A stretch of 19,519 bases of DNA from the NCBI GenBank assembly GCA_964398985.1, contig CAYNOS010000042.1:1-19519 (forward strand). The letters are read 5' to 3'. The position numbers and the translations under genes were made by a program. This stretch comes from CAYMRL01 sp964398985 (lineage in GTDB: Bacteria; Deinococcota; Deinococci; Deinococcales; Trueperaceae). Below, piece by piece: positions 6,779-13,500 of the stretch (position 1 is its first letter; each line of letters starts with the position of its first letter). The notes under the pieces are model-generated. The model was not told the origin of the DNA, did not search any database, and saw only the letters and a list, made by a program, of their open reading frames with translations.

Positions 6779-8059
6779 ATGGACGACATCGAACGCATCC
6801 AGGAACTCGTCTCCGAGGGACGTATCACGCAGGCCGACGGAGAGCGCCTGATCTCGGTCCTGCGCGACATCGACGCAGCCGACTTCGCCCTCGATTCCGC
6901 TTCGGCTTCGAGCGCCGACGCGACGCAGACCGTCAGCGAGACCCCCGCTAGCCCGCCGCCACCCGAAGGTGGGCGCGCCACGGTCGCGGCCGAGCAGCCT
7001 CCAGCTCCGGCCGCGGCCGAGCCGGCCGCGACCGACCCGATCGCGCCCGATCCCATCGACGATCGCCGCCGGCGCTTTGAGGAGTACGAACAGCGCCGTC
7101 TCGAGAGACTTCAGCGCGACGCCGAACGCCGTAACGAGCGAGCGCAGCGCGAGCTGGAGCGCTTCGAGCGCAGGTCCCAACGGGAGGCTGAGAAGATCGA
7201 GCGCGACGCCGAACGCGAGCGTCTGCGGGAGGTCGTCAAGGCGAGCAGCTACGCAGCGGCCGAGGCCGCGCGCGAGGCTGCGCGCAAGGCCAGGGAAGCC
7301 AGCGTCAAGGCTGCGGCGGCGGCCAAGACCGTGACCCACGATGCCGTTTCGGTCGCCACCCGCAGGACCGAACCGTCGCCCGGCGGCAGCAGCGGTGCGC
7401 CGCAGTCGACGTTGTCAATCGCACCCAGCGGCACGCGCTGGGTGACCGTGGACGTGCTGTCAGGAGACGTGAACGTGCACGCGGTCGCTGGTCTGGAACG
7501 ACCGGAGGTCATCGGCTCGGAGCACCTCTCTGCGGTCGAGACCGATTACGGCTTCCTTGTCAAGCAGGTTCCTGAACGTGGCAGCATCCTCGACAAGTTC
7601 CTAGCCAACGTGCGCAGCAGCGACATCACGGTCAAGATCCCCGCCGAGTACGGACTCAACTTGCGAGCGACCGCCGGAGACATCGATCTTCACGGCGTGA
7701 AATACCTGCAAGGGCGCGTCACCGCGGGCGACATCTCGGCGTCGGGGCTCGAAGGCATCGACTTCTCGATAATGGCCGGCGATCTCGACCTGGAGATGAC
7801 GCTCAAGGAAGGCGAGCACTCCCTGACGGGCGCCACCGGCGACATCGACGTGCTGCTCGGCGCCGACTCCGACGTGACCATCGACGGCAACGTTTCGATC
7901 GGCGACGCCCATGCCGCGCACCCCGCGATCACTTGCCAGCGGCAGACGTTGGGCGAACGCATCAGCGGCTCGCTCGGGAACGGCACCGCCCGGCTCCGCC
8001 TGCGGATGACCACAGGAGATCTCGGCATCAAGGTTGCCGGCACCGGGAGGGATGACTGA
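6779..8059 (+). CDS. DUF4097 beta-solenoid protein with SHOCT-like N terminus and long coiled coil
   Basis: A 426-residue protein in four parts. Residues 1-31 form a short helical hairpin (IQELVSEGRITQADGERLISVL) of the SHOCT-like type. Residues 35-92 are a Pro/Ala/Ser linker. Residues 93-186 are a highly charged Arg/Glu coiled coil that passes into an Ala-rich amphipathic helix. Residues 212-420 carry repeated TAGDIDLHG / TAGDISASG / MAGDLDLEM / ATGDIDVLL / TTGDLGIKV strands, the hallmark of DUF4097 (YvlB/LiaG-like) right-handed beta solenoids. No signal peptide or membrane segment is visible, so it is probably cytoplasmic or peripheral at the membrane. Related proteins are linked to envelope stress responses in Firmicutes; the exact role is unknown. 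GGAGAA lies 8 bases before the ATG. The stop overlaps the next gene's possible ATG. Confidence 0.82.
   Translation: MDDIERIQELVSEGRITQADGERLISVLRDIDAADFALDSASASSADATQTVSETPASPPPPEGGRATVAAEQPPAPAAAEPAATDPIAPDPIDDRRRRFEEYEQRRLERLQRDAERRNERAQRELERFERRSQREAEKIERDAERERLREVVKASSYAAAEAAREAARKAREASVKAAAAAKTVTHDAVSVATRRTEPSPGGSSGAPQSTLSIAPSGTRWVTVDVLSGDVNVHAVAGLERPEVIGSEHLSAVETDYGFLVKQVPERGSILDKFLANVRSSDITVKIPAEYGLNLRATAGDIDLHGVKYLQGRVTAGDISASGLEGIDFSIMAGDLDLEMTLKEGEHSLTGATGDIDVLLGADSDVTIDGNVSIGDAHAAHPAITCQRQTLGERISGSLGNGTARLRLRMTTGDLGIKVAGTGRDD
8045..8051 (+). promoter_or_regulatory. Shine-Dalgarno sequence deciding the start of the SHOCT-like gene
   Basis: GGGAGGG lies 9 bases before GTG 8061 but touches the alternative ATG at 8052, so it favours the GTG start. 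Confidence 0.6.
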
Positions 8060-8060
8060 A

Positions 8061-8543
8061 GTGGCCGTCTCTGACGAGCGCAAGCGTGTCCTGGACATGT
8101 TGGCGAGCGGCAAGATCTCGGTCGACGATGCCACCAGCCTGCTCAAGGCACTGGGGCCGACGCCTGCCGAGGCTTTCGGGGCTACGGCCGCACCGAGCAT
8201 GGCCGGCGACCGCGACCTCCCGCCGCCACCTCCAACGCCGCCGGCGGCACCGCTTCGTCCCCGCCGCACCGGCACCCGCGTGCTGAGGATCACCGTCGAC
8301 GAGGTGTCCGCGGGCCACGTCTCCAACAAGGTCAAGGTCAACGTTCCGCTGGGCCTCGCCAAGTTCGCCCTCAGGTTCATGCCTGCCAAGGCCAAGGAAG
8401 AGCTCGCCTTGCAGAACATCGACCTGAGCCAAGTCCTGGACGGCATCACCGAGGAGGCTCCCGACGGGAACATCGTCAACGTCGAGGCCGAGAAGAAGGA
8501 CGGATCCGGCGTGATCGAACGCGTCACCATCGAGGTCATCTGA
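8061..8543 (+). CDS. SHOCT-like domain protein of the DUF4097 cassette
   Basis: A 160-residue protein, predicted cytoplasmic. Residues 4-32 form a helical hairpin (RKRVLDMLASGKISVDDATSLLKAL) of the kind found at the N terminus of YvlB/DUF4097 proteins and the C terminus of DUF2089 proteins. A Pro-rich linker follows (about 50-68), then a domain at 72-160 with RVLRITVDE, KVKVNVPLGLAKFAL and a final RVTIEVI strand, typical of short proteins that accompany DUF4097 genes. The function is not known. The ATG at 8052 is also possible and would overlap the previous stop; spacing to GGGAGGG supports GTG 8061. Its stop overlaps the DUF2089 start as TGATG. Confidence 0.78.
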   Translation: MAVSDERKRVLDMLASGKISVDDATSLLKALGPTPAEAFGATAAPSMAGDRDLPPPPPTPPAAPLRPRRTGTRVLRITVDEVSAGHVSNKVKVNVPLGLAKFALRFMPAKAKEELALQNIDLSQVLDGITEEAPDGNIVNVEAEKKDGSGVIERVTIEVI

Positions 8544-8920
8544 TGAGAAGACTGCCCATGCCAACCTCCTGCCCAGTCACGGGCGAACCGCTGCTGGTGA
8601 CAAGGCTCGAGAGCGAGAGCGGTGGCGTCGCGATAGAAGGACGCTTCCACCCCAACGAGTTCGCGCTGCTGCCCGAAGAGCAACTCGAGTTCCTGCGCAT
8701 CTTCGTCAAGGTCAGGGGCAACCTCAAGGAAGCCGAACGGGTCCTTGGCCTCTCCTACCCCACCGTGCGCGGCCGCTTCGAGAAGCTGCTGCTGACGCTC
8801 GGCTACGAGGTGGCCGAAGACCACAGCGACGAGCGCAACGAGGTGCTCGACCTGCTCGAGCGCGGCGAGCTCTCCCCCGAGGAGGCCGCCAAGCGGTTGC
8901 AGGGACTACAGCGCCGCTAG
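8543..8920 (+). CDS. DUF2089-family putative regulator with degenerate zinc ribbon
   Basis: A 125-residue protein of the DUF2089 family. Residues 9-37 align with the family's N-terminal zinc ribbon but keep only one cysteine (CPVTGE where a CPxCG knuckle is usual, and ESESGG in place of the second). Residues 40-86 (LPEEQLEFLRIFVKVRGNLKEAERVLGLSYPTVR and on) form the conserved helix-turn-helix part. Residues 94-122 (DERNEVLDLLERGELSPEEAAKRLQGL) are a SHOCT-like hairpin. It is probably a DNA-binding regulator of the cassette (inference from the HTH and context). GAGGT at 8532-8536 lies 6 bases before the ATG, which overlaps the upstream stop. A second in-frame ATG at 8558 is less well placed. 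Confidence 0.85.
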   Translation: MRRLPMPTSCPVTGEPLLVTRLESESGGVAIEGRFHPNEFALLPEEQLEFLRIFVKVRGNLKEAERVLGLSYPTVRGRFEKLLLTLGYEVAEDHSDERNEVLDLLERGELSPEEAAKRLQGLQRR

Positions 8921-8945
8921 CCCGGCGTCTGGCACGCCACCCACC

Positions 8946-8987
8946 CTTCGGCGCCGAGCCGGGCACCTGCCTAGCTCGGCGCCGAAG
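8946..8987 (+). terminator. Strong hairpin after the cassette, possible terminator
   Basis: Arms 8946-8959 and 8974-8987 are perfectly complementary over 14 bp (CTTCGGCGCCGAGC / GCTCGGCGCCGAAG), and the loop can pair further (GGCA/TGCC). It lies 26 bases after the DUF2089 stop and before the dnaJ promoter. There is no T-tract, so it may act as a GC-rich terminator or an RNA 3'-end stabiliser. Confidence 0.5.
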
Positions 8988-8993
8988 TAACGT

Positions 8994-9005
8994 CGGCCGC
9001 GGCCG
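8994..9005. repeat. 12-bp perfect palindrome upstream of dnaJ
   Basis: CGGCCGCGGCCG is self-complementary and lies 18 bases before the dnaJ -10 element. It could be an operator or a chance product of GC-rich sequence. Confidence 0.3.
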
Positions 9006-9023
9006 GCGCCGCCAGGGCTCCGG

Positions 9024-9029
9024 TATACT
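9024..9029 (+). promoter_or_regulatory. Candidate -10 element of dnaJ
   Basis: TATACT, close to the TATAAT consensus, ends 9 bases before the ATG at 9039. No Shine-Dalgarno sequence is present, so the mRNA would be leaderless or have a leader of a few bases. Confidence 0.5.
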
Positions 9030-9038
9030 TGCCGGCGC

Positions 9039-10202
9039 ATGCCCGACTACTACGAGACGTTGGGCGTCACCCCGGGCGCCGACGCAGCCACGATCAAGGC
9101 CGCCTACCGGAAGCTGGCGCTCAACTACCATCCAGACAGAAACCCTGGCAACCGCGAGGCCGAGGAGAAGTTCAAGGAGATCAACGAGGCCTACGCGGTG
9201 CTGTCGGATCCAGGCAAGCGCAGTCGCTACGACCGCTTCGGCAGCGTCGAGGGCGGCGGCATCCCGATGGGTACCGACATCTTCGACATCTTCGCCTCCG
9301 TCTTCGGCGGCGGCATGGGGGCCGCAGGGCGTCCACGCGCCCAAGGGTTCGCCGGGGAGGACCTCGAAGTCGAGCTCACCGTCACCCTCGAACAGGCGCG
9401 CGAGGGCGCTACCGTGCAGTTACCGGTCGACAGGTTCGCAAGCTGCGCTCACTGCCACGGAGACCGAGCCGAGCCCGGCTCAAAAGGCAAGACCACCTGT
9501 CCTAGGTGCAACGGGGCCGGCCAGATCCGCAGCCAGGCGCAATCGTTCTTCGGTACCGTGATGACCACCCATGCCTGCCCGGACTGCCGCGGCGAGGGCC
9601 AAGTCATCACCGTCCCGTGCACCGTCTGCAGCGGTCGCGGACGCACGATGAAGCGAGAGAGCGTCGACGTCGCGTTGCCCAAGGGCATCGATGGCGGCTA
9701 CCGCCTGCGCGTCCCACGCCAAGGAAACGCCGGCACCGATGGCGGTCCTGCCGGCGACCTCTACGTCTACATCGAGATGGCCGAGCACGACCTGTTCACT
9801 CGCGACGGCGACGACCTGATCTACCACCTGGACGTCGGGTTGGCGCAGGCGGCGTTGGGAGCCAGTTTCGAGGTTCCCACGATGGAAGGCACCGAGAGCC
9901 TCGAGTTGCAGGCCGGCACCCAGCCGGGTTCCGAGTTCCGCTTCCGCGGCAAGGGGATGCCGAAGTTGCGCCACGGCGGGCACGGGGACCAGGTGGTGGT
10001 CGTCAACCTGGTCGTCCCCAAGAACCTGAGCCACGAGGCCCGATCTCATCTCGAGGCGTACGCCGCTGCCGTCGAGGAGGACTTCGACGACACCGAGTCC
10101 GTCGGCGAGCGCATCCGCAGCTTCTTCGGCGGCAAGCGTCGCGGGCGCAAGGCACACGGCGAAGAGCGCGACGACAGCGAGGACCAGGCGGCCCCCAACT
10201 AG
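9039..10202 (+). CDS. dnaJ: Chaperone protein DnaJ (type I)
   Basis: Hsp40 co-chaperone that delivers unfolded clients to DnaK and stimulates its ATPase. The 387-residue protein has the J domain with the catalytic HPD at residues 31-33, a short Gly/Phe linker (about 68-98), a zinc-binding domain with four cysteine pairs (136/139, 154/157, 180/183, 194/197), and two C-terminal substrate-binding domains. The first cysteine motif (CAHCHGDR) departs from CxxCxGxG. A charged tail (KRRGRKAHGEERDDSEDQ) extends the C terminus. As I recall, Thermus DnaJ lacks the zinc domain, so its presence here argues against Thermus itself. No dnaK or grpE is adjacent. The stop shares a CTAG tetramer with the convergent miaA gene. 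Confidence 0.94.
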   Translation: MPDYYETLGVTPGADAATIKAAYRKLALNYHPDRNPGNREAEEKFKEINEAYAVLSDPGKRSRYDRFGSVEGGGIPMGTDIFDIFASVFGGGMGAAGRPRAQGFAGEDLEVELTVTLEQAREGATVQLPVDRFASCAHCHGDRAEPGSKGKTTCPRCNGAGQIRSQAQSFFGTVMTTHACPDCRGEGQVITVPCTVCSGRGRTMKRESVDVALPKGIDGGYRLRVPRQGNAGTDGGPAGDLYVYIEMAEHDLFTRDGDDLIYHLDVGLAQAALGASFEVPTMEGTESLELQAGTQPGSEFRFRGKGMPKLRHGGHGDQVVVVNLVVPKNLSHEARSHLEAYAAAVEEDFDDTESVGERIRSFFGGKRRGRKAHGEERDDSEDQAAPN

Positions 10203-11155
10203 CCTGCCAGCCACGCCGTCGCTTGCGGCAGCGCTTCCTCCCCCACCGCCGCCACGAAAATCGCTTCGCGTTCGGCCTTGAACCAGGTGCGCTGACGCTT
10301 GGCGTAACGCTGAGTGGCGCGCGTGACCTCGTCGATGGCGCGGTCCAGACCGTATTCGCCGCGCAGGTACGCGGCGACTTCCTTGTAGCCGATCGCCTGT
10401 AGTGCCGTGGGCTGCTCCGGGTACTGCTCCAGCAACGCTCGGACCTCTGCGACCAGGCCGGCGGCGAACAGCTTCCGCGCCCTGAGCGCAGCGCGCTCCT
10501 TCAGCACTTCCGCAGGTGGCAGCAACACCAGCGTGCGGTAGGCGAAGCGCGGCCGTGAAGGCTCGAACGATGACGCTGGTCGCCCGGTGCGGCGCAGGAT
10601 CTCGACCGCCCTGACCACGCGCCGCGGGTTGACGCCCGCGCGTTCAGCGTCCGCCGGCGAGGCCGCGGCCAGCTCGGCGATCAACTGCCCCAGCCGACCG
10701 GCTTCGACCTCCCGCCACAGCGGAGCCTGGAGGTGGCTGTCGGCGGACGGCAACTGCGGCAGGCCATAGGCGAGCGAGCGCAGATAGAAGCCTGTGCCTC
10801 CCACGACCAGTGGAACTCGGTCGCGCGCCAGCACGTCGGCGATGGCGGCCTCGGCGAGGGAAACGTAGTCCGCCACGCTGAACGGCTCGGCCGGCGAGAC
10901 GACGTCGAGCAAATGGTGCGGCACCGCCTCGCGCTCCGCCCTGCTGGGTTTGGCGGTGCCGATGTCCATCCCGCGGTAGACCTGCATGGCGTCGGCCGAG
11001 ACGATCTCGAGACCGTGCTCACGCGCCAAGGTCATGGCGAGGGCGCTCTTGCCGGAGGCCGTCGGGCCCGCGATGACGGGAACCGGGGTCGCCGCGCCGC
11101 CGGCGGTCTCATGAGAGCCGCGTCCAGGCCGAGCTTCTCTAGGCTGGTCGCCCAT
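10199..11155 (-). CDS. miaA: tRNA dimethylallyltransferase MiaA
   Basis: Transfers a dimethylallyl group from DMAPP to N6 of A37 in tRNAs that read codons starting with U. The 318-residue protein has the P-loop GPTASGKS at 30-37, SADAMQVYRGMDIGTAKP at about 53-70 (substrate and tRNA site), VGGTGFYLRSL near 120, and the C-terminal QAIGYKE and TQRYAKRQRTWF segments, all diagnostic. The N terminus is about 25 residues longer than usual before the P-loop, but a leaderless-type -10 right before this ATG, and no other start codon before the P-loop, support it. Diverges from the Hsp20 gene across 46 bp; its stop overlaps the dnaJ stop by 4 bp. Confidence 0.95.
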   Translation of the reverse strand: MGDQPREARPGRGSHETAGGAATPVPVIAGPTASGKSALAMTLAREHGLEIVSADAMQVYRGMDIGTAKPSRAEREAVPHHLLDVVSPAEPFSVADYVSLAEAAIADVLARDRVPLVVGGTGFYLRSLAYGLPQLPSADSHLQAPLWREVEAGRLGQLIAELAAASPADAERAGVNPRRVVRAVEILRRTGRPASSFEPSRPRFAYRTLVLLPPAEVLKERAALRARKLFAAGLVAEVRALLEQYPEQPTALQAIGYKEVAAYLRGEYGLDRAIDEVTRATQRYAKRQRTWFKAEREAIFVAAVGEEALPQATAWLAG

Positions 11156-11160
11156 GTCGC

Positions 11161-11166
11161 AGGCTA
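11161..11166 (-). promoter_or_regulatory. Candidate leaderless -10 element of miaA
   Basis: On the minus strand TAGCCT (TANNNT) ends 5 bases before the miaA ATG at 11155. No Shine-Dalgarno sequence precedes that ATG. Confidence 0.45.
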
Positions 11167-11189
11167 ACAGAGCTCACGGGAGTCTTTGC

Positions 11190-11195
11190 TACTAT
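11190..11195 (+). promoter_or_regulatory. Candidate leaderless -10 element of the Hsp20 gene
   Basis: TACTAT (TANNNT) ends exactly 6 bases before the ATG at 11202. No Shine-Dalgarno sequence lies between, and no clear -35 box is upstream. Confidence 0.55.
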
Positions 11196-11201
11196 CTGCG
11201 C

Positions 11202-11597
11202 ATGAAGCTCGAAAGGTTCGGGACCGCAGGCGACATCCAGGAACTGCTGGCGGTCAGGGACAGCATCGACGACCTGCTGACCGGCCACGGTGATGGCGCC
11301 GGCGCAACCGCTCCGCGTGTCGATCTGCTGGATCTTGGTGACGCCCTGCAACTGGTGATGGACGTACCCGGAGTCGCCCAGTCAGATCTCGAGATCGCCG
11401 TTCAGGACGGCGAGATACTGGTTGCCGGCCTGCGCGAGACGCTGCCTCAGGGTCCGGCCGTGCTGGTCTCCGAGCGCCCGAGCGGCCCGTTCCAGCGCAG
11501 CATCGCTCTGCCCGCTCCCGTCGACCGCGACAACGCCACGGCGCACCTGGTCAACGGCGTGCTCATTCTCAGGCTGCCGAAGTCGCGCGAGGCCTAG
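11202..11597 (+). CDS. Hsp20/alpha-crystallin family small heat shock protein
   Basis: ATP-independent holdase chaperone that binds unfolding proteins in the cytoplasm. The 131-residue protein has a short N-terminal arm (about 1-37) and an alpha-crystallin domain from about 38 to 127. The domain starts with RVDLLDLGDALQLVMDVPGV, contains a FQRSIALP strand, and ends with NGVLILRLPKS, which matches the A-x-x-NGVLxLxxPK signature. The C-terminal I-x-I motif seen in many small HSPs is missing; the protein stops right after the domain, so oligomer assembly may differ. I chose ATG 11202 over an in-frame start at 11154 because of the leaderless -10 spacing and because the earlier start would overlap miaA. 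Confidence 0.88.
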   Translation: MKLERFGTAGDIQELLAVRDSIDDLLTGHGDGAGATAPRVDLLDLGDALQLVMDVPGVAQSDLEIAVQDGEILVAGLRETLPQGPAVLVSERPSGPFQRSIALPAPVDRDNATAHLVNGVLILRLPKSREA

Positions 11598-11609
11598 ACA
11601 AGCCGGACC

Positions 11610-11645
11610 GCGGCCGAACCATGAACGGCCCCTGGCTGCGGCCGC
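11610..11645. terminator. Weak inverted repeat between convergent genes
   Basis: GCGGCCG (11610-11616) and CGGCCGC (11639-11645) can pair across 22 bases in the 48-bp gap between the convergent Hsp20 and OstA-like genes. There is no T-tract in either direction, so a bidirectional terminator is only a possibility. Confidence 0.25.
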
Positions 11646-12476
11646 TCACTCGAGTTCGATCTCCCCGGAGACGTTGCCGATGACCACCACGTCGTCGCTG
11701 TCGAGGTAGTAGAGAAGCATCCTGCCCTGCAGGACGTCGCTGCCCTTGACGCTGCGCGCGGGTTCGCCTCTCAACACCGCCGTCCCGGCCTCCTCGTCCA
11801 ACTCGAGGCTGTCGCCGGTGGTGGTGCGCTCGTCGGAGACGACGGTGACGTTGCCGGAGAGCGTCGCGCGCTGCTCGCCGACCGCGAAGCTCATTCCCAG
11901 TGCGGTCGCCTCCAGCGCGCTGGAGCCGTCCTCCGACGCCCGCGTCAGCCTGACGGGACCGTCCATCTGGCCGACGTCCTCGCCGCGGTCTAGGAAGAAG
12001 CGCGTCCCGTGCACTGTGGTCTTGCCTTGCAGGAGCGTCACCAGCGGCTGATCGGCGGGCGTCACGGTCTCTGGGCAGCCGGGGCGGTTGAACTCGATGG
12101 TGGCATCGGTCAACTCCAGGCTCTCGTCGCCCGCTCCGGCGTCGGCGCCGGCCGCTTCGTCACCCGCGGCGCCTCCGCTCGAGCGCGGCGAGCGGATCAC
12201 CGCCAGGCTCGAAGTCAGCACGGCGTCCTCGACGCGCGTCTCGACGAAGCCGGGAGCCGGCCCGTAGACGATCGTCATGCGCACGCCTTCCTCGCAGTTG
12301 ACGTTGTTGCCGATGCTGCGCGCGCCGTTGGCGGCCAGCGCGCGGTTGCTGACCACCAGGTCGGTGTCCTCGCGTTGGAGGGTGAAGGTTGTGACCGTCT
12401 GGGCGGCAGCCCAGGCAGCGGCGGCGACCAAGATCGCGGTCAGAGCCGAGGAGTACAGGGTCCTGGCCCGGACCAA
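11646..12476 (-). CDS. LptA/OstA-like periplasmic protein, second copy
   Basis: A 276-residue protein with an N-terminal signal peptide (basic start, then LYSSALTAILVAAAAWAAAQ, likely cleaved after AAA or AAQ) and an OstA-type body rich in short beta strands. TATALGMSF-like, QRATLSGNVTVVSDERTTTGDSLELDEEAGTAVLRGE and a final LYYLDSDDVVVIGNVSGEIELE segment fit the beta-jellyroll repeats of LptA and the N terminus of LptD. An acidic Gly/Ala loop interrupts it near residue 100-115. In the family these form a bridge that carries lipid from inner to outer membrane. The start is TTG at 12476, 4 bases after the upstream gene, because the signal peptide begins there; the nearest purine-rich stretch is weak, so translational coupling is likely. 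Confidence 0.72.
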   Translation of the reverse strand: MVRARTLYSSALTAILVAAAAWAAAQTVTTFTLQREDTDLVVSNRALAANGARSIGNNVNCEEGVRMTIVYGPAPGFVETRVEDAVLTSSLAVIRSPRSSGGAAGDEAAGADAGAGDESLELTDATIEFNRPGCPETVTPADQPLVTLLQGKTTVHGTRFFLDRGEDVGQMDGPVRLTRASEDGSSALEATALGMSFAVGEQRATLSGNVTVVSDERTTTGDSLELDEEAGTAVLRGEPARSVKGSDVLQGRMLLYYLDSDDVVVIGNVSGEIELE

Positions 12477-12480
12477 ACCG

Positions 12481-13500
12481 TCACTCGCCTTCGGGCGCAG
12501 CCGCGGTCAGCTCGAACTCGGTGGCGTCGAACGCGCTCGGCACCGAGGCGTCGATCGCTTCGAAGAAGTCGAACTCGATGTCCTGCTTGATGCGGTCGGT
12601 GACCAGCGTGGCGCCGCTCTCCGAGTCGACGGCGCGAGCCGGCTCCTCGGCGCCGCCGATCACCTCGGCGATGCCGGTCGCATCGTCGAAGAAGACCACC
12701 TCGCCGGTGCTGGTAATGCTGCCGTCGACGACGGTGACCGCGCCACGGGCGTAGAGCCGCTCCTCGTCGGTGAGAACGCGGATCTCGTCGGCGGTGATCG
12801 TCATCAGGCTGCCGTCGGCGTCGAGCCGCGTGATCACCGCCTGACCTCCGGCGCTGGTGAGCACCCCAAGGTTGCGTTCTTCCTCGAACACCATCTGGTC
12901 GGCGTCGGCGGTCTGGTTGCCGTTCACTAGGTGCACGTTGCCCCGCGATGTCGACAGGTCGGTGTCGACGTCGAAAGCGACCTCATCGGCGTCGATCAGC
13001 ACCGGTTCCTCGCCCTCCTCGTTGGCTTCGATCACGATGCTGGCGGGGCCGCTGAGCACGCCGAGGCCGCTGGCTTCGCTGTACGCGAGTCCGGGACCGC
13101 GCGCCACCAGACGGCCGCGCGTCACCTGGACGCCGTTCTGGAAGGTGGCGGTGCGCTGACCGCCGCGCGCGATCGACTCGCCCTCCGGTCCGCTGAGCTC
13201 CACGTGACTGCCGAGGATCGTCAGCGTCGAGACGGTGGCGCTGATCCCGAACTCGTCGGGGTGCTGGTAGACGATCGGGCCGAAGCGTAGGTTGCCGCTC
13301 TGCGTCCCGCCCGAGCCGTCGATCGTGATGATGCGCTCGGGGTTGGCTGGGCTCTCCCCCTCCTGGGCGACGACCAGCGCGCCGGCGGCGAGAGCGGCCA
13401 AGGCGGCGAGCAGTCGACGCCGCAGACGCGACCGGGGTGTGGCGGGCCCGCCTAGAGGCGGTTGGCTTGAGACCATGCGGTGCGGTTGCGGCACGTTCAC
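12481..13500 (-). CDS. LptA/OstA-like periplasmic protein, first copy
   Basis: A 339-residue protein with a signal peptide (RSRLRRRLLAALAALAAGALVVAQ) and a long beta-rich OstA-type region. Repeated units such as IDADEVAFDVDTDLSTSRGNVHLVNG, MTITADEIRVLTDEERLYARGAVTVVDG and TSTGEVVFFDDATGIAEVIGG have the LptA pattern in which a mask or write step precedes a turn. Predicted to act in the periplasm as part of a lipid or glycan transport bridge. Its GTG overlaps the LptC-like stop by 4 bases (GTGA). AGGGA lies too close to this GTG but 6 bases before a second GTG two codons later (13494), which may be the true start; an ATG at 13476 is also possible. Together with the next gene it forms a tandem OstA pair. 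Confidence 0.74.
   Translation of the reverse strand: MNVPQPHRMVSSQPPLGGPATPRSRLRRRLLAALAALAAGALVVAQEGESPANPERIITIDGSGGTQSGNLRFGPIVYQHPDEFGISATVSTLTILGSHVELSGPEGESIARGGQRTATFQNGVQVTRGRLVARGPGLAYSEASGLGVLSGPASIVIEANEEGEEPVLIDADEVAFDVDTDLSTSRGNVHLVNGNQTADADQMVFEEERNLGVLTSAGGQAVITRLDADGSLMTITADEIRVLTDEERLYARGAVTVVDGSITSTGEVVFFDDATGIAEVIGGAEEPARAVDSESGATLVTDRIKQDIEFDFFEAIDASVPSAFDATEFELTAAAPEGE

Noticed and set aside
7601..8824. Minus-strand open frame opposite the DUF4097 cassette
   Set aside because: Low-complexity translation and crosses three gene boundaries of the real operon.
9024..9038. Ribosome binding site for dnaJ
   Set aside because: No purine-rich SD match is present between the TATACT element and the ATG; start more likely leaderless.
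11154..11201. Earlier in-frame start for the Hsp20 gene
   Set aside because: It would overlap the miaA start codon and contain the leaderless -10 element; the added 16 residues resemble no small HSP.
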